A stretch of DNA of 47,333 bases from Alphaproteobacteria bacterium (lineage in GTDB: Bacteria; Pseudomonadota; Alphaproteobacteria; UBA9219), in contig JAQUYN010000002.1 in NCBI GenBank assembly GCA_028691835.1, positions 1-47,333 of the forward strand, in the 5' to 3' direction. The number at the start of each line of letters is the position of its first letter. Position 1 is the stretch's first letter. The notes under the pieces are model-generated. The model did not search any database. It was given only the letters and a program-made list of their open reading frames with translations, and was not told where the DNA came from. The position numbers were made by a program, and so were the translations under genes. Of this stretch, positions 7,125-16,029 are shown piece by piece.

Positions 7125-7844
7125 CTATCTTTTTCGTTTCTTTTGGGATTTAAAATCGCTTGATGTTTTTGCCTGCATAGGATTGAGTGGCGTTGCCTTA
7201 TCCCACATAGAGTAGAATTGGCGTCGAAAAGCTGATGCAACCACAGGGGATTGGAGCACAGTGATTTTTGGAGAGGGATCGGAATCGAAAACAATGATGG
7301 CGTATTTATCGCCGTAGATATAAAAAGGAACAGAATCCACATAGTGCTTAGACAACCAGCGATACTCACAATATGTTGCAGGCAAATGATCTTTGTCTTC
7401 AGTCAAGATGCACTTCACGGATATCCTATCGCGAGCAGCCGTCATTCTCTGAATATGTTTTCTTTCCCCATAATTATTCAATGTTCTGTCAAAATCATGC
7501 TCGTTTGCGCAAACCACAACGACTTCTGTTCCCCCCTTTATCGCAGACGAGTAAACATCATCAAAGAAACTAACAATTCCTTCATGCCCCTCATATACCG
7601 TTATCTCCTCCGGCCTTTGCCGGACACCATTTGGTTGCCAAAATTCTAGCCCGGCAACTTCAAAGGCTCTTTCGATACTTCCCATCGTTGAGCCTCGAGG
7701 GGAAATATTTCCCGCCTCAATCTTTCTGATTGTCGCAATCGAAAGCCCACATGCTTCAGCGAGTTGTTCTTGCGACCAGTCCAAAAGAGCGCGAGCCGCC
7801 TTAATTTGCCTGGCGTTGATTGATGTGTGCTTGTTGATGGTCAT
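7125..7844 (-). CDS. XRE regulator with effector domain (array member 8)
   Basis: The 239 aa protein has an INARQIKAARALLDWSQEQLA helix-turn-helix with SIATIRKIEAGNISP, and the linker WQPNGVRQRPEEITVYEG. The effector domain has ATYCEYRWLSKHYVDSVPFYIYGDKYAIIVF (shown here as adjoining elements at about residues 160-190) and a terminal FYSMWDKA helix. It overlaps the preceding gene at 7841 by 4 bp, so translation is probably coupled. The lysine-rich C-terminal tail (KSQKKRKR) is unusual for the family. Confidence 0.86.
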   Translation of the reverse strand: MTINKHTSINARQIKAARALLDWSQEQLAEACGLSIATIRKIEAGNISPRGSTMGSIERAFEVAGLEFWQPNGVRQRPEEITVYEGHEGIVSFFDDVYSSAIKGGTEVVVVCANEHDFDRTLNNYGERKHIQRMTAARDRISVKCILTEDKDHLPATYCEYRWLSKHYVDSVPFYIYGDKYAIIVFDSDPSPKITVLQSPVVASAFRRQFYSMWDKATPLNPMQAKTSSDFKSQKKRKR

Positions 7845-8587
7845 GGTGTTTCTATCTTTCTCGTTTCTTCTAAGATTTCAAATTGATCTGTGTTTTTCTT
7901 GCTTATTACGAGTGAAGGAAGGCTAATAGGTAACGCACGCCCCCACATTGACTCGAATTGTTTGCGGAAAGTGCGGGCGAGTTCGTATGATTCAATAACT
8001 ATAATTTTGGAAAGGCGGCTTCCGCTAAACAGGCGAAAAGATATTTTGTTGCCGTAAACATAAAACGGAGAGACATCCATCATTTGACTGGGAAGATATC
8101 TATACTCACAATAAGATTGAGCCGGCAGGGATGTTTTGCTTTCTGTCAATATACACTTTACACATACTTTGTCTGAAATCGCTGCCATGCGTTTGATGTG
8201 TATATGACGATACTCTTTCAAAATATCCGTATATACGGTGTTAGCGTTTGGACAAACAACGATAACATCCCCGCCCACCTTGCTGACCGTGTGATATACG
8301 TCATCAAAGAAAGCGACAACACTCTCTTCCCCATTAAAAACAGAAATGTCTTCAGGCCTTTGCCTAACGCCGTTTGACTCTAAAAATTCAAGGCCCGCAT
8401 TTTCGAATGAGTGCTGTATTCCTCCCATCGTCGAATTGCGTGGAGAAATGTGGCCGGATTCGACTTTGCGGATTGTAGCAATAGACAAGTTGCAAGCTTC
8501 AGCTAGGTGTTCCTGAGACCAATCCAAAAGAGCGCGAGCCGCCTTAATTTGTCTGGCGTTGATGATGTTTCGTGTCTTCCCGCTCAT
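7841..8587 (-). CDS. XRE regulator with effector domain (array member 9, operon head)
   Basis: The 248 aa protein has an INARQIKAARALLDWSQEHLA helix-turn-helix with SIATIRKVESGHISP, and the linker FLESNGVRQRPEDISVFNG. The effector domain contains YCEYRYLPSQ, FYVYGNKISFRLFS and a terminal FESMWGRA helix. YGNK replaces YGDK. It heads the operon 8587-5735 and is divergent from metK. Its start is only 14 bp from the start of the open frame at 8602, so its promoter probably lies inside the 8602-8904 segment. It is most similar to the member at 7125. Confidence 0.86.
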   Translation of the reverse strand: MSGKTRNIINARQIKAARALLDWSQEHLAEACNLSIATIRKVESGHISPRNSTMGGIQHSFENAGLEFLESNGVRQRPEDISVFNGEESVVAFFDDVYHTVSKVGGDVIVVCPNANTVYTDILKEYRHIHIKRMAAISDKVCVKCILTESKTSLPAQSYCEYRYLPSQMMDVSPFYVYGNKISFRLFSGSRLSKIIVIESYELARTFRKQFESMWGRALPISLPSLVISKKNTDQFEILEETRKIETP

Positions 8588-8601
8588 AAGATTGACCCTT
8601 A

Positions 8602-8904
8602 ATGCGTCAGTTGCACGCGCACAGCACGTTTTTGCCTGTTGAATACCAATGGCTTATGTCCCCTGTTCTACCAGATGAAGGCAAATTCCAACAAGTCTTA
8701 TATGGAATACATACTCTAAATATCGATTTTGGTTCTTTTGCTCTATTTGTCGCAAAAGACAGCATCAGCATACCCAAAACCATTGAATATACGCGTTGTT
8801 TTAGCCCGCATAAATATATCCAATTCAATTGGTTAGCAGATGCTGCAGGTGGATATCCCTGCTCCATCAAAGCATACCATTTCAAGCCAAACGTGGGGGT
8901 AATT
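8602..8904 (+). pseudogene. Effector-domain-like fragment in frame with metK
   Basis: This stretch is open and in frame with metK but lies upstream of the normal MetK start. Its translation shows VEYQWL, then FQQVLYG, then a [10 protein letters not shown] end. That is the same order as the C-terminal end of the array regulators (EYRWL, FYxYGDK, FxxMWxKA). It looks like a leftover or domain fragment of that family, without a helix-turn-helix. It may also carry the metK promoter and leader. No known SAM riboswitch class could be recognised in it. The similarity is by eye and moderate. Confidence 0.42.
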
Positions 8905-10086
8905 ATGGATTCCAAGGGCGACTTCTACTTTACATCCGAGTCTGTTGGAGACGGCCATCCCGATAAGGTTGCGGATCAAATCTCCGATGCATTGGTAGAT
9001 CGTTTTCTAAGCGAAGATCCTGTGAGCCGCGTTGCTGCTGAAACGATTGTCACAACAAATTGGGTTGCCATTTGTGGTGAGGTGCGAGGCCCAGACAGTA
9101 TAGACGCTAAAGAAATTGAACGACTCACCCGTGAAACTATCCGCAATATCGGATACGAACAGGAAGGATTCCACTGGGCGAAGGCTGAGATCGTCGTTCG
9201 GCTTCATAAGCAGTCGCTGGATATTGCCCAAGGTGTCGATGAAGCAGCAGACAAAGCCGAAGGCGCAGGAGATCAGGGATTGATGTTCGGCTATGCAGTT
9301 AACGAAACCCCTTCATTCATGCCCGCGCCCATTATGTTTGCTCACACGATCCTACGAAAGATTTCTGAAGATCGTCGCGCAGGTAAACTCCCGCTTTTGG
9401 GGCCAGACGCCAAGAGTCAGGTTACGCTGCAGTATGTCAACGGAAAGCCAGTCCAAGCCGATAGAATTGTTGTTTCAATCCAACACAACGAGAAGATCGA
9501 TCAGGCAGCCGTTCGCGAACTTGTCCGCCCATATGTAAAGGCCGCCCTGCCTGAAGGCTGGTTGCCGGAAGAAAAACATTTCTACGTTAATCCGACTGGG
9601 CGCTTTGTCATTGGTGGCCCTGACGGCGATGCAGGCCTTACTGGACGCAAGATCATTGTCGATACTTACGGCGGTGCTGCGCCGCATGGTGGGGGTGCCT
9701 TTTCAGGCAAGGATCCAACAAAGGTTGATCGTTCAGCCGCCTACGCCGCTAGATACTTGGCAAAGAATGTCGTGGCCTCCGGTATTTCAGACAAATGCAC
9801 CATACAACTTTCATATGCGATTGGTGTTTCAGAACCTCTGTCTTTCTACATCAACACACACTGCACTAATAAAGTCGATGTTGTGAAGCTCCCTCGCCTT
9901 TTACGCGAGCTGGTGAATCTCTCGCCGCGCGGCATTCGTGAGCACTTACAACTCAATCGACCAATTTACCAGAAAACGGCAGCTTTTGGCCATTTCGGAC
10001 GCAACCCAGAAAGCGATGGATCGTTTTCTTGGGAACGCACTGATTTGGTTCCGGCGATTAGGTCTGCCTTCAACTTGAAACTGTAA
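8905..10086 (+). CDS. metK: S-adenosylmethionine synthetase
   Basis: It makes SAM from methionine and ATP. The 393 aa length and start ([21 protein letters not shown]) match the family; the ATG at 8905 follows a G-rich ribosome binding site, so the longer frame from 8602 is not used as the start. Both signatures are present: [12 protein letters not shown] near residue 114 and [20 protein letters not shown] in the second half. The N-terminal [16 protein letters not shown]-binding segment is intact, as is the C-terminal FGHFGR. It is the first gene of a five-gene operon with homoserine kinase, an unknown protein, metG and a GNAT. Whether it is the only metK of the genome or a second copy cannot be told from the window. 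Confidence 0.95.
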   Translation: MDSKGDFYFTSESVGDGHPDKVADQISDALVDRFLSEDPVSRVAAETIVTTNWVAICGEVRGPDSIDAKEIERLTRETIRNIGYEQEGFHWAKAEIVVRLHKQSLDIAQGVDEAADKAEGAGDQGLMFGYAVNETPSFMPAPIMFAHTILRKISEDRRAGKLPLLGPDAKSQVTLQYVNGKPVQADRIVVSIQHNEKIDQAAVRELVRPYVKAALPEGWLPEEKHFYVNPTGRFVIGGPDGDAGLTGRKIIVDTYGGAAPHGGGAFSGKDPTKVDRSAAYAARYLAKNVVASGISDKCTIQLSYAIGVSEPLSFYINTHCTNKVDVVKLPRLLRELVNLSPRGIREHLQLNRPIYQKTAAFGHFGRNPESDGSFSWERTDLVPAIRSAFNLKL

Positions 10087-10112
10087 CAAACGACTTCTGT
10101 GGGGGGTTCTAT

Positions 10113-11123
10113 ATGACTGTATGGACGCAGATCTCTTTAAACGAAGCAAATGCTTGGTTGGACGAGCAGTACAGGCTAAAGGCCACTCAAATTAGCCCTA
10201 TCGCAGAAGGCGTTGAAGACAGTGTTTTCAAACTGGACATCGGAGAGACTAAAGCCGTGTTTCTTCGCCTTTTCGAGCGCACAGAGCCTTTGGGGCCATT
10301 GAGCATTGCCGCAAGTTTGGCAAAGGCTGGACTTCAGACTTGCCCGCCGATGAAGGACATAAATGGCAATTTATTTTCGGAGCTTAAAGGAAAACCCGCG
10401 TCTTTGTTTCCTTGGGTGGAGGGAGCGTGGGTAGAACGCCCTTCTCTAGATCAGGTCTGCGCCATTGGATCTTTTTTAGGACAAATGGCAAAGGAAGGAA
10501 TCCGGCACTGTCAAAACTGGAAAAGAGAAAATCCACGAGGTTTGCCTTGGTTTGAACAAACGACGGCAGCGCTTCTACCTGTCCTCCCTCCCGTCGAGCG
10601 GCGAAGCCTTAAAGATGAAATGTCCATGCAAGGACGTTTTTGGAAGGCGGTTAACCAGAAAGAGATTCTGCATGGGCCTATCCACGCTGACATGTTTCGC
10701 AACAATGTCATGTTCCAAAAAGATGGGCGGCTTGCAGCGGTGATTGATTGGGGGTTTTGTGCCAGCGACAGCCCGCTCATTTATGATCTGGCGATTGTGG
10801 CTAACGATTGGTGTCTGAAAGAAAACACCATAGAGCTAGACGGAAAACGGGTGCAAGCGCTCATGTGCGGGCGTGAGGGTGTTTTGCCACTGACTGCTGC
10901 AGAGAAAGTTGCTTGGCCTATGGCTCTGCGATTAGGGGCGCTGCGCTTCTATCTCTCTCGTCAATATGACTTTTCGTTTCCCCGCGACACAAATGGCAAA
11001 GCCTTAGACCCTGCGCACTTCCGTGATCTTTTGAAGGCTCACCGCAAGGAAGCCCCAGACAAACCGATACCCGGACAACGCTGTGCAAACACAGCTTTTG
11101 GGAGCCAATCACCAACATTTTAA
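10113..11123 (+). CDS. thrB: Homoserine kinase, aminoglycoside-phosphotransferase type
   Basis: It phosphorylates homoserine on the way to threonine. The order of motifs is that of the APH-type ThrB of alpha- and gammaproteobacteria: an N-terminal WTQISLNEANAWL, the IAEGVEDSVFKL nucleotide-binding strand pair, FPWVEG, the catalytic HGPIHADMFRNNVM loop and DWGFCASDSPLIYDLA. The C-terminal PLTAAEK...RLGALRFYLSR...D segment is typical of ThrB rather than of antibiotic kinases. The length of 336 aa is normal. It lies 26 bp after metK and 34 bp before the 819 aa gene. An antibiotic or other small-molecule kinase is the less likely alternative. It draws on the same homoserine pool as MetA at 20496. 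Confidence 0.85.
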   Translation: MTVWTQISLNEANAWLDEQYRLKATQISPIAEGVEDSVFKLDIGETKAVFLRLFERTEPLGPLSIAASLAKAGLQTCPPMKDINGNLFSELKGKPASLFPWVEGAWVERPSLDQVCAIGSFLGQMAKEGIRHCQNWKRENPRGLPWFEQTTAALLPVLPPVERRSLKDEMSMQGRFWKAVNQKEILHGPIHADMFRNNVMFQKDGRLAAVIDWGFCASDSPLIYDLAIVANDWCLKENTIELDGKRVQALMCGREGVLPLTAAEKVAWPMALRLGALRFYLSRQYDFSFPRDTNGKALDPAHFRDLLKAHRKEAPDKPIPGQRCANTAFGSQSPTF

Positions 11124-11157
11124 TGAGTTTTTTATTAACCAACAGGAGGAAGTGATA

Positions 11158-13617
11158 ATGAACGCAGGCATTAGCAAAGATCAAAATATCTTTGATCGCC
11201 CTCATATTCTTTTAGATTCCGATCATGCTCATTTGATGCCGGAGGGTGCAAGCGACTTGACCGTTCGAGAAATGGTTAACCTGTTTGGCAGTTCTACCAT
11301 CGGCAATTACATCAAGGCGCAGGAGCAGAAAAACAGCCCCTCTTACAGAGCCGATGCGCGCATCATTTATCAGAGGCTGAAACGCGTAAGATTTTTGTGG
11401 AGCCGGTTAGACGCACATCTGTCAGACCTGAAGAAAGTCGCATATAACGGAGAATACTTCAGGGATTTTGTGATGAGCGCCTACGCGTTCAGGACACTGC
11501 GCACGGATATTGTAGAGCCGAACCTACCCGCGAGCCTAGCGGCTGCTATACAATCCTGCGCCGAACAGAGAAAAGCGCCTGAAGAAGAATATAAAAAGTC
11601 CATTAATGCAATTGAGCGCCAGATTGTCGAAGAGCTGAACTCTTCGACATATCCAACGAAAAACAGCGGCAACACAAAAAAGAAGACTCAAAGCCTTGCC
11701 GAAAGGCAGGCGAAAAAGGATGAAGCAACCAAGGCTTTCGAAGCGAGCCGCGCACTCAAGAAAGTCGAAAACACACTTATAGAGCTTTCGGAGAACGCCC
11801 ACTTTTTCAAAAAGTATAAAGACGATCCGATTTATCCCGTGTTGGAAGTCGTCGAAACGAAAAACAGCTTCCATGTGATTGGGAAAGATGTTGGCCAAGA
11901 CGAGCTTGTCGCCCATCACTTGTCTTGCGCCAAACGTTTATTGGAAACAGGACTTTTTGACAGGGAAACTGTCATCCGCGAAGCTGTGGGTGGTGTTTCG
12001 TTCGAACGGGGGCTTAAGAAAAGAAAAAGCGCTATTGCAAAGGCGAACCTGAAGAAAGGTGGGAGTTTTTATCAAAAGCCTAAGAAAGCTGGAGGCGTGT
12101 ATCAAGATTATTACGCCCTTGTCACGCGGAAGGAGTTCGATCCGTTCATTTCCAAAACGCTTGGGCTCGCGCTTTTCGCCGCACCAAAGGACGAGAGTTT
12201 AGATAGATGGACGGTTCAAGATGTAAAAGATGTTCGTGATTTCGTCACGTCGCGCTATGATCTCGTCCACAAAGTTTTGGAAGGGGTGGCCAACCGCAAC
12301 AAGAATCCTCTGGGCGCTCCACTTTCTAAGGAACAAGGCGTAGCATTTTTGCATGAGGCCCTGAAATCGAGCCTGTATCCTGAGCACCGCACGAACATCC
12401 GTATCGGTATTGGGGGCACGAACGTAGATGATATTCGCGTTAGGTTTGCATCATATGCCATGAATGCGCTGGATATTATGGCTGTTTTTCGTCGCGCTTC
12501 CGTTGAAACGTGTACAGGACAACAGAGTATTAACGTCCCGACTTTGTCGTTGGTCAGTGGTGCTGCTATGGCGACCAAGGTAAACGGCCTCGACAAATCC
12601 GAAGCTGAGACGAATCAGAATCGGATGTTTTTCTTCCTAGGGCGTTTTGTTGAAACCTATTATCCTGAATTGAAGGAAGCCGTTTCCTTCGAACGTCCGA
12701 CAGAAAGAGAAATTTTCGACAACGAACTCTTTGGAACCGTTTTTTCGGAAGCGAAGAAAATCGTATCTTTATGGGACAAACACCAAGAGCTGAAAAAATG
12801 CGAACGTGAACTCGCAGAGCGCGGGAAATGCGTAGATTCTAACTTAAATAGCCAGCCCATAAAATACATTTCGAACGAAACGCCTTATAAACAGTTGGGG
12901 ATGGCATTAAGGCAACTGGCTAAATTCAGTCAGAAGAAAAATCCTGATATAAGTGAACAAGAAGCGCGTCAGCGCGCATTGATTTATGGTGTTGCCCACG
13001 TCATGCCAGCTGTTTTCCGCAGCATCATGCCGGATGGAAAATATGCTGGCTCCGTTTGGAAAATCGGAGGGAAAAGCGAACAGTATTTCGATCAATTTGG
13101 TGAAGCACTGTCAACTCTTATTCAGCACAATACGCGCGTTTCTCTTCCTAACGCATCTGGTGCGCCATTTTTGGCGGGCCTTTGCACAACGACGGTTGTC
13201 GGAGGTAATCCGCCCCCATATTACAAAGGCGGTGAAGGCTCCTTTGATCCAGGCGTAATCGAATACCTCAATAACGCTGGTAAGGAAGATTTTTCGGATG
13301 AAAAGCTTTTGTCGATCTTCAAGGAGAGTTTGAAATATGGGCCTGATCCAAAAACGACAAGTGAACGACAAAAGCTTTTGGACTCTCTTAAGGCTGTAGT
13401 CGGTGGAGAGGAAAAATTACCAGCCTCACCAGACTCAAATGTCAACACTTTGCCAGACGCAAAAGAAACGGAAAGAGCCTTCCAGATGGAGGTCACCAAA
13501 AAAGGGCCATCGCGAGATATAGCTCTGCTCCTTAAACATCGTCGATTGGGGCATGGGAACCTTAAGCGAGGCTGGCAGAGCTATAAGGTTTTTCTTGAAC
13601 AGTTCAGACCGGCGTAA
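11158..13617 (+). CDS. Unknown 819 aa protein in the metK-metG operon
   Basis: I do not recognise this protein. The start is fixed by a strong AGGAGGA site before the ATG at 11158. The N-terminal third contains a charged, coiled-coil-prone stretch (about residues 150-220, rich in K, E and A). The middle has RIGIGGTNVDDIRVRFASYAM and a TCTGQQS segment. The C-terminal part has a proline- and glycine-rich loop (VVGGNPPPYYKGGEGS), a flexible DSNVNTLPDAKETE linker and a basic RRLGHGNLKRGWQ end. There are no transmembrane segments, signal peptide, Walker motif or nuclease motif that I can name. It lies between homoserine kinase and methionyl-tRNA synthetase in a close-packed operon, so its role is probably tied to those enzymes. 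It could be a structural, scaffold or novel enzymatic protein. Confidence 0.7.
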   Translation: MNAGISKDQNIFDRPHILLDSDHAHLMPEGASDLTVREMVNLFGSSTIGNYIKAQEQKNSPSYRADARIIYQRLKRVRFLWSRLDAHLSDLKKVAYNGEYFRDFVMSAYAFRTLRTDIVEPNLPASLAAAIQSCAEQRKAPEEEYKKSINAIERQIVEELNSSTYPTKNSGNTKKKTQSLAERQAKKDEATKAFEASRALKKVENTLIELSENAHFFKKYKDDPIYPVLEVVETKNSFHVIGKDVGQDELVAHHLSCAKRLLETGLFDRETVIREAVGGVSFERGLKKRKSAIAKANLKKGGSFYQKPKKAGGVYQDYYALVTRKEFDPFISKTLGLALFAAPKDESLDRWTVQDVKDVRDFVTSRYDLVHKVLEGVANRNKNPLGAPLSKEQGVAFLHEALKSSLYPEHRTNIRIGIGGTNVDDIRVRFASYAMNALDIMAVFRRASVETCTGQQSINVPTLSLVSGAAMATKVNGLDKSEAETNQNRMFFFLGRFVETYYPELKEAVSFERPTEREIFDNELFGTVFSEAKKIVSLWDKHQELKKCERELAERGKCVDSNLNSQPIKYISNETPYKQLGMALRQLAKFSQKKNPDISEQEARQRALIYGVAHVMPAVFRSIMPDGKYAGSVWKIGGKSEQYFDQFGEALSTLIQHNTRVSLPNASGAPFLAGLCTTTVVGGNPPPYYKGGEGSFDPGVIEYLNNAGKEDFSDEKLLSIFKESLKYGPDPKTTSERQKLLDSLKAVVGGEEKLPASPDSNVNTLPDAKETERAFQMEVTKKGPSRDIALLLKHRRLGHGNLKRGWQSYKVFLEQFRPA

Positions 13618-13644
13618 CTATCAATTTTAAGAAAGGACAACGCG

Positions 13645-15276
13645 ATGACAAAATCATATTATATTACTACACCCATCTACTACGTTAATGCCCCCCCCCA
13701 TTTGGGAAGCGCCTACACAACGCTTGCCTGCGATGTTATCGCAAGGTTTAAAAGATTAGATGGGTTTGACGTCACCTTCTTGACTGGGACTGATGAACAC
13801 GGCAAGAAAGTTGCAGACTCTGCGAAAGAAGAGGGTTTAACTCCTGAGGCATTTACAGACAAATATTCACAGATTTTTCGTGATCTCACAAAAGCTCTCA
13901 ACATATCTAACGATGACTTTATTCGCACTACGGAAGAAAGACACCATAAAGCATGCGAAGCCATGTGGAATAAATTAGAAGAAAACAATCAAATATATCT
14001 TGGTGTTTATAAAGGGTGGTATGCCAAAAGCGACGAGGCATATTATACGGATGACGAAGTGGAAGTTCGTGCAGACAATAAGGTCATTTGCAAAGCAAGT
14101 GGAAAAGAGTGTGTTTGGGAAGAAGAGCCCTGTTACTTTTTTCCGTTATCAAAATGGAAGGATCGACTTTTACAGTTCTTTGATGAGAAACCTGACTTTA
14201 TCTTCCCTCGTTCAAGGAGAGAGGAAGTTATAAATATGGCAAAGGCCCTTGATGAAAAGAAGCCGACCGGAGAACCTAAATATGATATTCCAATCTCTCG
14301 TTCAAAATTTAAATGGGGCATACCGGTTCCGGGGCATCCCGATCATGTCATGTATGTTTGGATTGACGCCCTCGCCAATTACATAACAGGTGTTGGCTAT
14401 CCAGATGTCGAGTCAGAGTCGTTCAAAAATAAGTGGCCTGCAGATGTGCATATGATCGGCAAGGATATATTGAAGTTTCATACGATCTACTGGCCCGCAT
14501 TCTTAATGGCAGCCAATCTGGAGCCGCCCAAGCGGGTTTTCGCGCACGGCTGGTGGACGAATGAAGGGCAAAAAATGTCCAAGTCCCTCGGCAACACGAT
14601 TAGTCCCTACGATCTGATTCAAACTTACGGGCTTGATCAAACGCGCTTCTTTCTTATGCGAGCCTTTCCGTTCGGCAAGGATGGGGATTTTTCGGAGAAA
14701 GCGATTTTCGAGCGCGTCAATACGTGTCTTGCGAACGGCCTCGGTAATTTAGCTCTCAGATCTCTGACTATGCTGCAAAAGAGTTTTGACGGAAAAATGC
14801 CAGTGCCAGACGATTTGACAAGCAACGATCAGAAGCAACTTGAAAAAATGCACGGGCTCGTAGACGACGTACGCAAGTCCATTGATAAGCAAGCGATTCA
14901 TAGCGCACTGGATGAGATATGGGACGGGGTTTCAGCAACGAGCAAATATTTTACCAACCAGAGCCCGTGGAAGCTAGCAGAGACTGATCCGAAGAGGATG
15001 GGGACAATTCTTTATGTCACAGCGGAATCGCTAAGACATATAGCCGTACTTGCCCAGCCATTTATGCCCGACTCCATGAATAAGATGTTGGATCAACTTG
15101 GGGCACCAAGTGACAAGCGCACGATAGCGTCTCTGACATGGGAAGGTGCGCTGAAGCCAGACACGGCCTTGCCGCTCCCGACGGTGATCTTCCCGCGTTA
15201 CGAGATGAAGGAGCTTGTACCGCAGGAGCCGAAGAAGAGAGCGCGGGTGGGGAACAGTCGAATGCCAGGCTTCTGA
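13645..15276 (+). CDS. metG: Methionyl-tRNA synthetase
   Basis: A class I synthetase that charges tRNA-Met. The 543 aa protein opens with YYITTPIYYVNAPPHLGSAY, where HLGS stands in place of HIGH, as in some cyanobacterial and plant-organelle enzymes. It then has FLTGTDEHGKK, the WYAKSDEAYY knuckle without zinc cysteines, the methionine-pocket YVWIDALANY, and QKMSKSLGN as the KMSKS loop. The helical anticodon-binding domain fills the C-terminal third, and there is no appended tRNA-binding domain. A run of nine C residues (13691-13699) encodes the APPH start of the HLGS motif and could be prone to slippage. It is fourth in the operon, 27 bp after the unknown gene. Confidence 0.95.
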   Translation: MTKSYYITTPIYYVNAPPHLGSAYTTLACDVIARFKRLDGFDVTFLTGTDEHGKKVADSAKEEGLTPEAFTDKYSQIFRDLTKALNISNDDFIRTTEERHHKACEAMWNKLEENNQIYLGVYKGWYAKSDEAYYTDDEVEVRADNKVICKASGKECVWEEEPCYFFPLSKWKDRLLQFFDEKPDFIFPRSRREEVINMAKALDEKKPTGEPKYDIPISRSKFKWGIPVPGHPDHVMYVWIDALANYITGVGYPDVESESFKNKWPADVHMIGKDILKFHTIYWPAFLMAANLEPPKRVFAHGWWTNEGQKMSKSLGNTISPYDLIQTYGLDQTRFFLMRAFPFGKDGDFSEKAIFERVNTCLANGLGNLALRSLTMLQKSFDGKMPVPDDLTSNDQKQLEKMHGLVDDVRKSIDKQAIHSALDEIWDGVSATSKYFTNQSPWKLAETDPKRMGTILYVTAESLRHIAVLAQPFMPDSMNKMLDQLGAPSDKRTIASLTWEGALKPDTALPLPTVIFPRYEMKELVPQEPKKRARVGNSRMPGF

Positions 15277-15297
15277 GCATGAGAAAGGGGACAGAAA

Positions 15298-16029
15298 ATG
15301 ACACAAGATAATAGTTCGGCCAACGACAAGCCTGTGTCGGAAACAGTCTGGAAATGTCCAGTTATCATAACAGACCGTCTCTATATCAGGCCAGCACGTT
15401 ATTGCGATGCGGAAGCGCTTACGGACATTCTAAAAGACCCAGACGTTTCCGGAAAGATTGCTATCTTTCGCCAGCCATATCAACACGAAGACTCGATAAA
15501 CTTGTGTCGGCTTTCGGAAGAAAATGCGGATGGAAGCAAGGGCTGGTTTATGTCCATTTTTCTTCGCGGAATAGAGCGGCAAATCGGCTATATTCTCCTG
15601 CCTATGGATGCATCTGGTGACGCTGGATTTTTAATGGAACCTTGCAGTTCTTCGGGCGAAGACTGCAAGTTTCAACCAAAATCAGCGGAGGTTGGTTATT
15701 GGCTTGGAAAGGACCACTGGGGGCAAGGCTACGCATCTGAAGCGCTTAAAGCGCTTTTGTCTACGGCGTTCGACACTCTGCCCCTCGATTACATCCATGC
15801 ATCGACGGCAACATATAACGAGCCGTCGAAGATGGTTTTGTCGCGGCATGGTTTCGTTCAGGAGCCGCAAGTCTTCATGCGCCAGACTGTAACGGGCGAA
15901 GACAGGCCGTCAAATAATTTCAAAATTACTGCGGAACAATGGAGGAAGAGAAACGTCCCTTGCGCCCAAAGACCTGCGGCATATAGACAAACCGCTTATG
16001 CTGGGGTGCTTCGACACGAGGCGACGTAA
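15298..16029 (+). CDS. GNAT-family acetyltransferase (RimJ/RimL-like)
   Basis: It transfers an acyl group from acyl-CoA to an amine. The 243 aa protein opens the domain with TDRLYIRPARYCDAEAL, typical of the RimJ/RimL branch. The acyl-CoA pyrophosphate loop is around YWLGKDHWGQGYASEAL, and the C-terminal strand-helix has NEPSKMVLSRHGF. It is the last gene of the metK operon, 21 bp after metG, with an AAGGGG site. The substrate cannot be read from sequence. A free amino acid or protein N-terminus is possible, and the N-acylamino-acid racemase and deacylase encoded next door make an amino acid attractive. After its TAA stop the same frame stays open for 79 codons. Confidence 0.85.
   Translation: MTQDNSSANDKPVSETVWKCPVIITDRLYIRPARYCDAEALTDILKDPDVSGKIAIFRQPYQHEDSINLCRLSEENADGSKGWFMSIFLRGIERQIGYILLPMDASGDAGFLMEPCSSSGEDCKFQPKSAEVGYWLGKDHWGQGYASEALKALLSTAFDTLPLDYIHASTATYNEPSKMVLSRHGFVQEPQVFMRQTVTGEDRPSNNFKITAEQWRKRNVPCAQRPAAYRQTAYAGVLRHEAT

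Noticed and set aside
6437..7369. 310 aa version of the regulator at 6437
   Set aside because: The extra 84 residues overlap the next gene and have no counterpart in the paralogues, which start at the position equivalent to 7117.
8602..8904. SAM riboswitch before metK
   Set aside because: None of the SAM-I, SAM-II or SAM/SAH consensus elements could be matched, and the stretch looks protein-like.
8602..10086. MetK start at 8602 giving a 494 aa enzyme
   Set aside because: MetK homologues begin at the ATG at 8905, which has a ribosome binding site; the extension matches the regulator array instead and starts only 14 bp from a divergent start.
10113..11123. Aminoglycoside resistance kinase
   Set aside because: The C-terminal half and N-terminal WTQIS start follow the homoserine kinase branch of the same superfamily.
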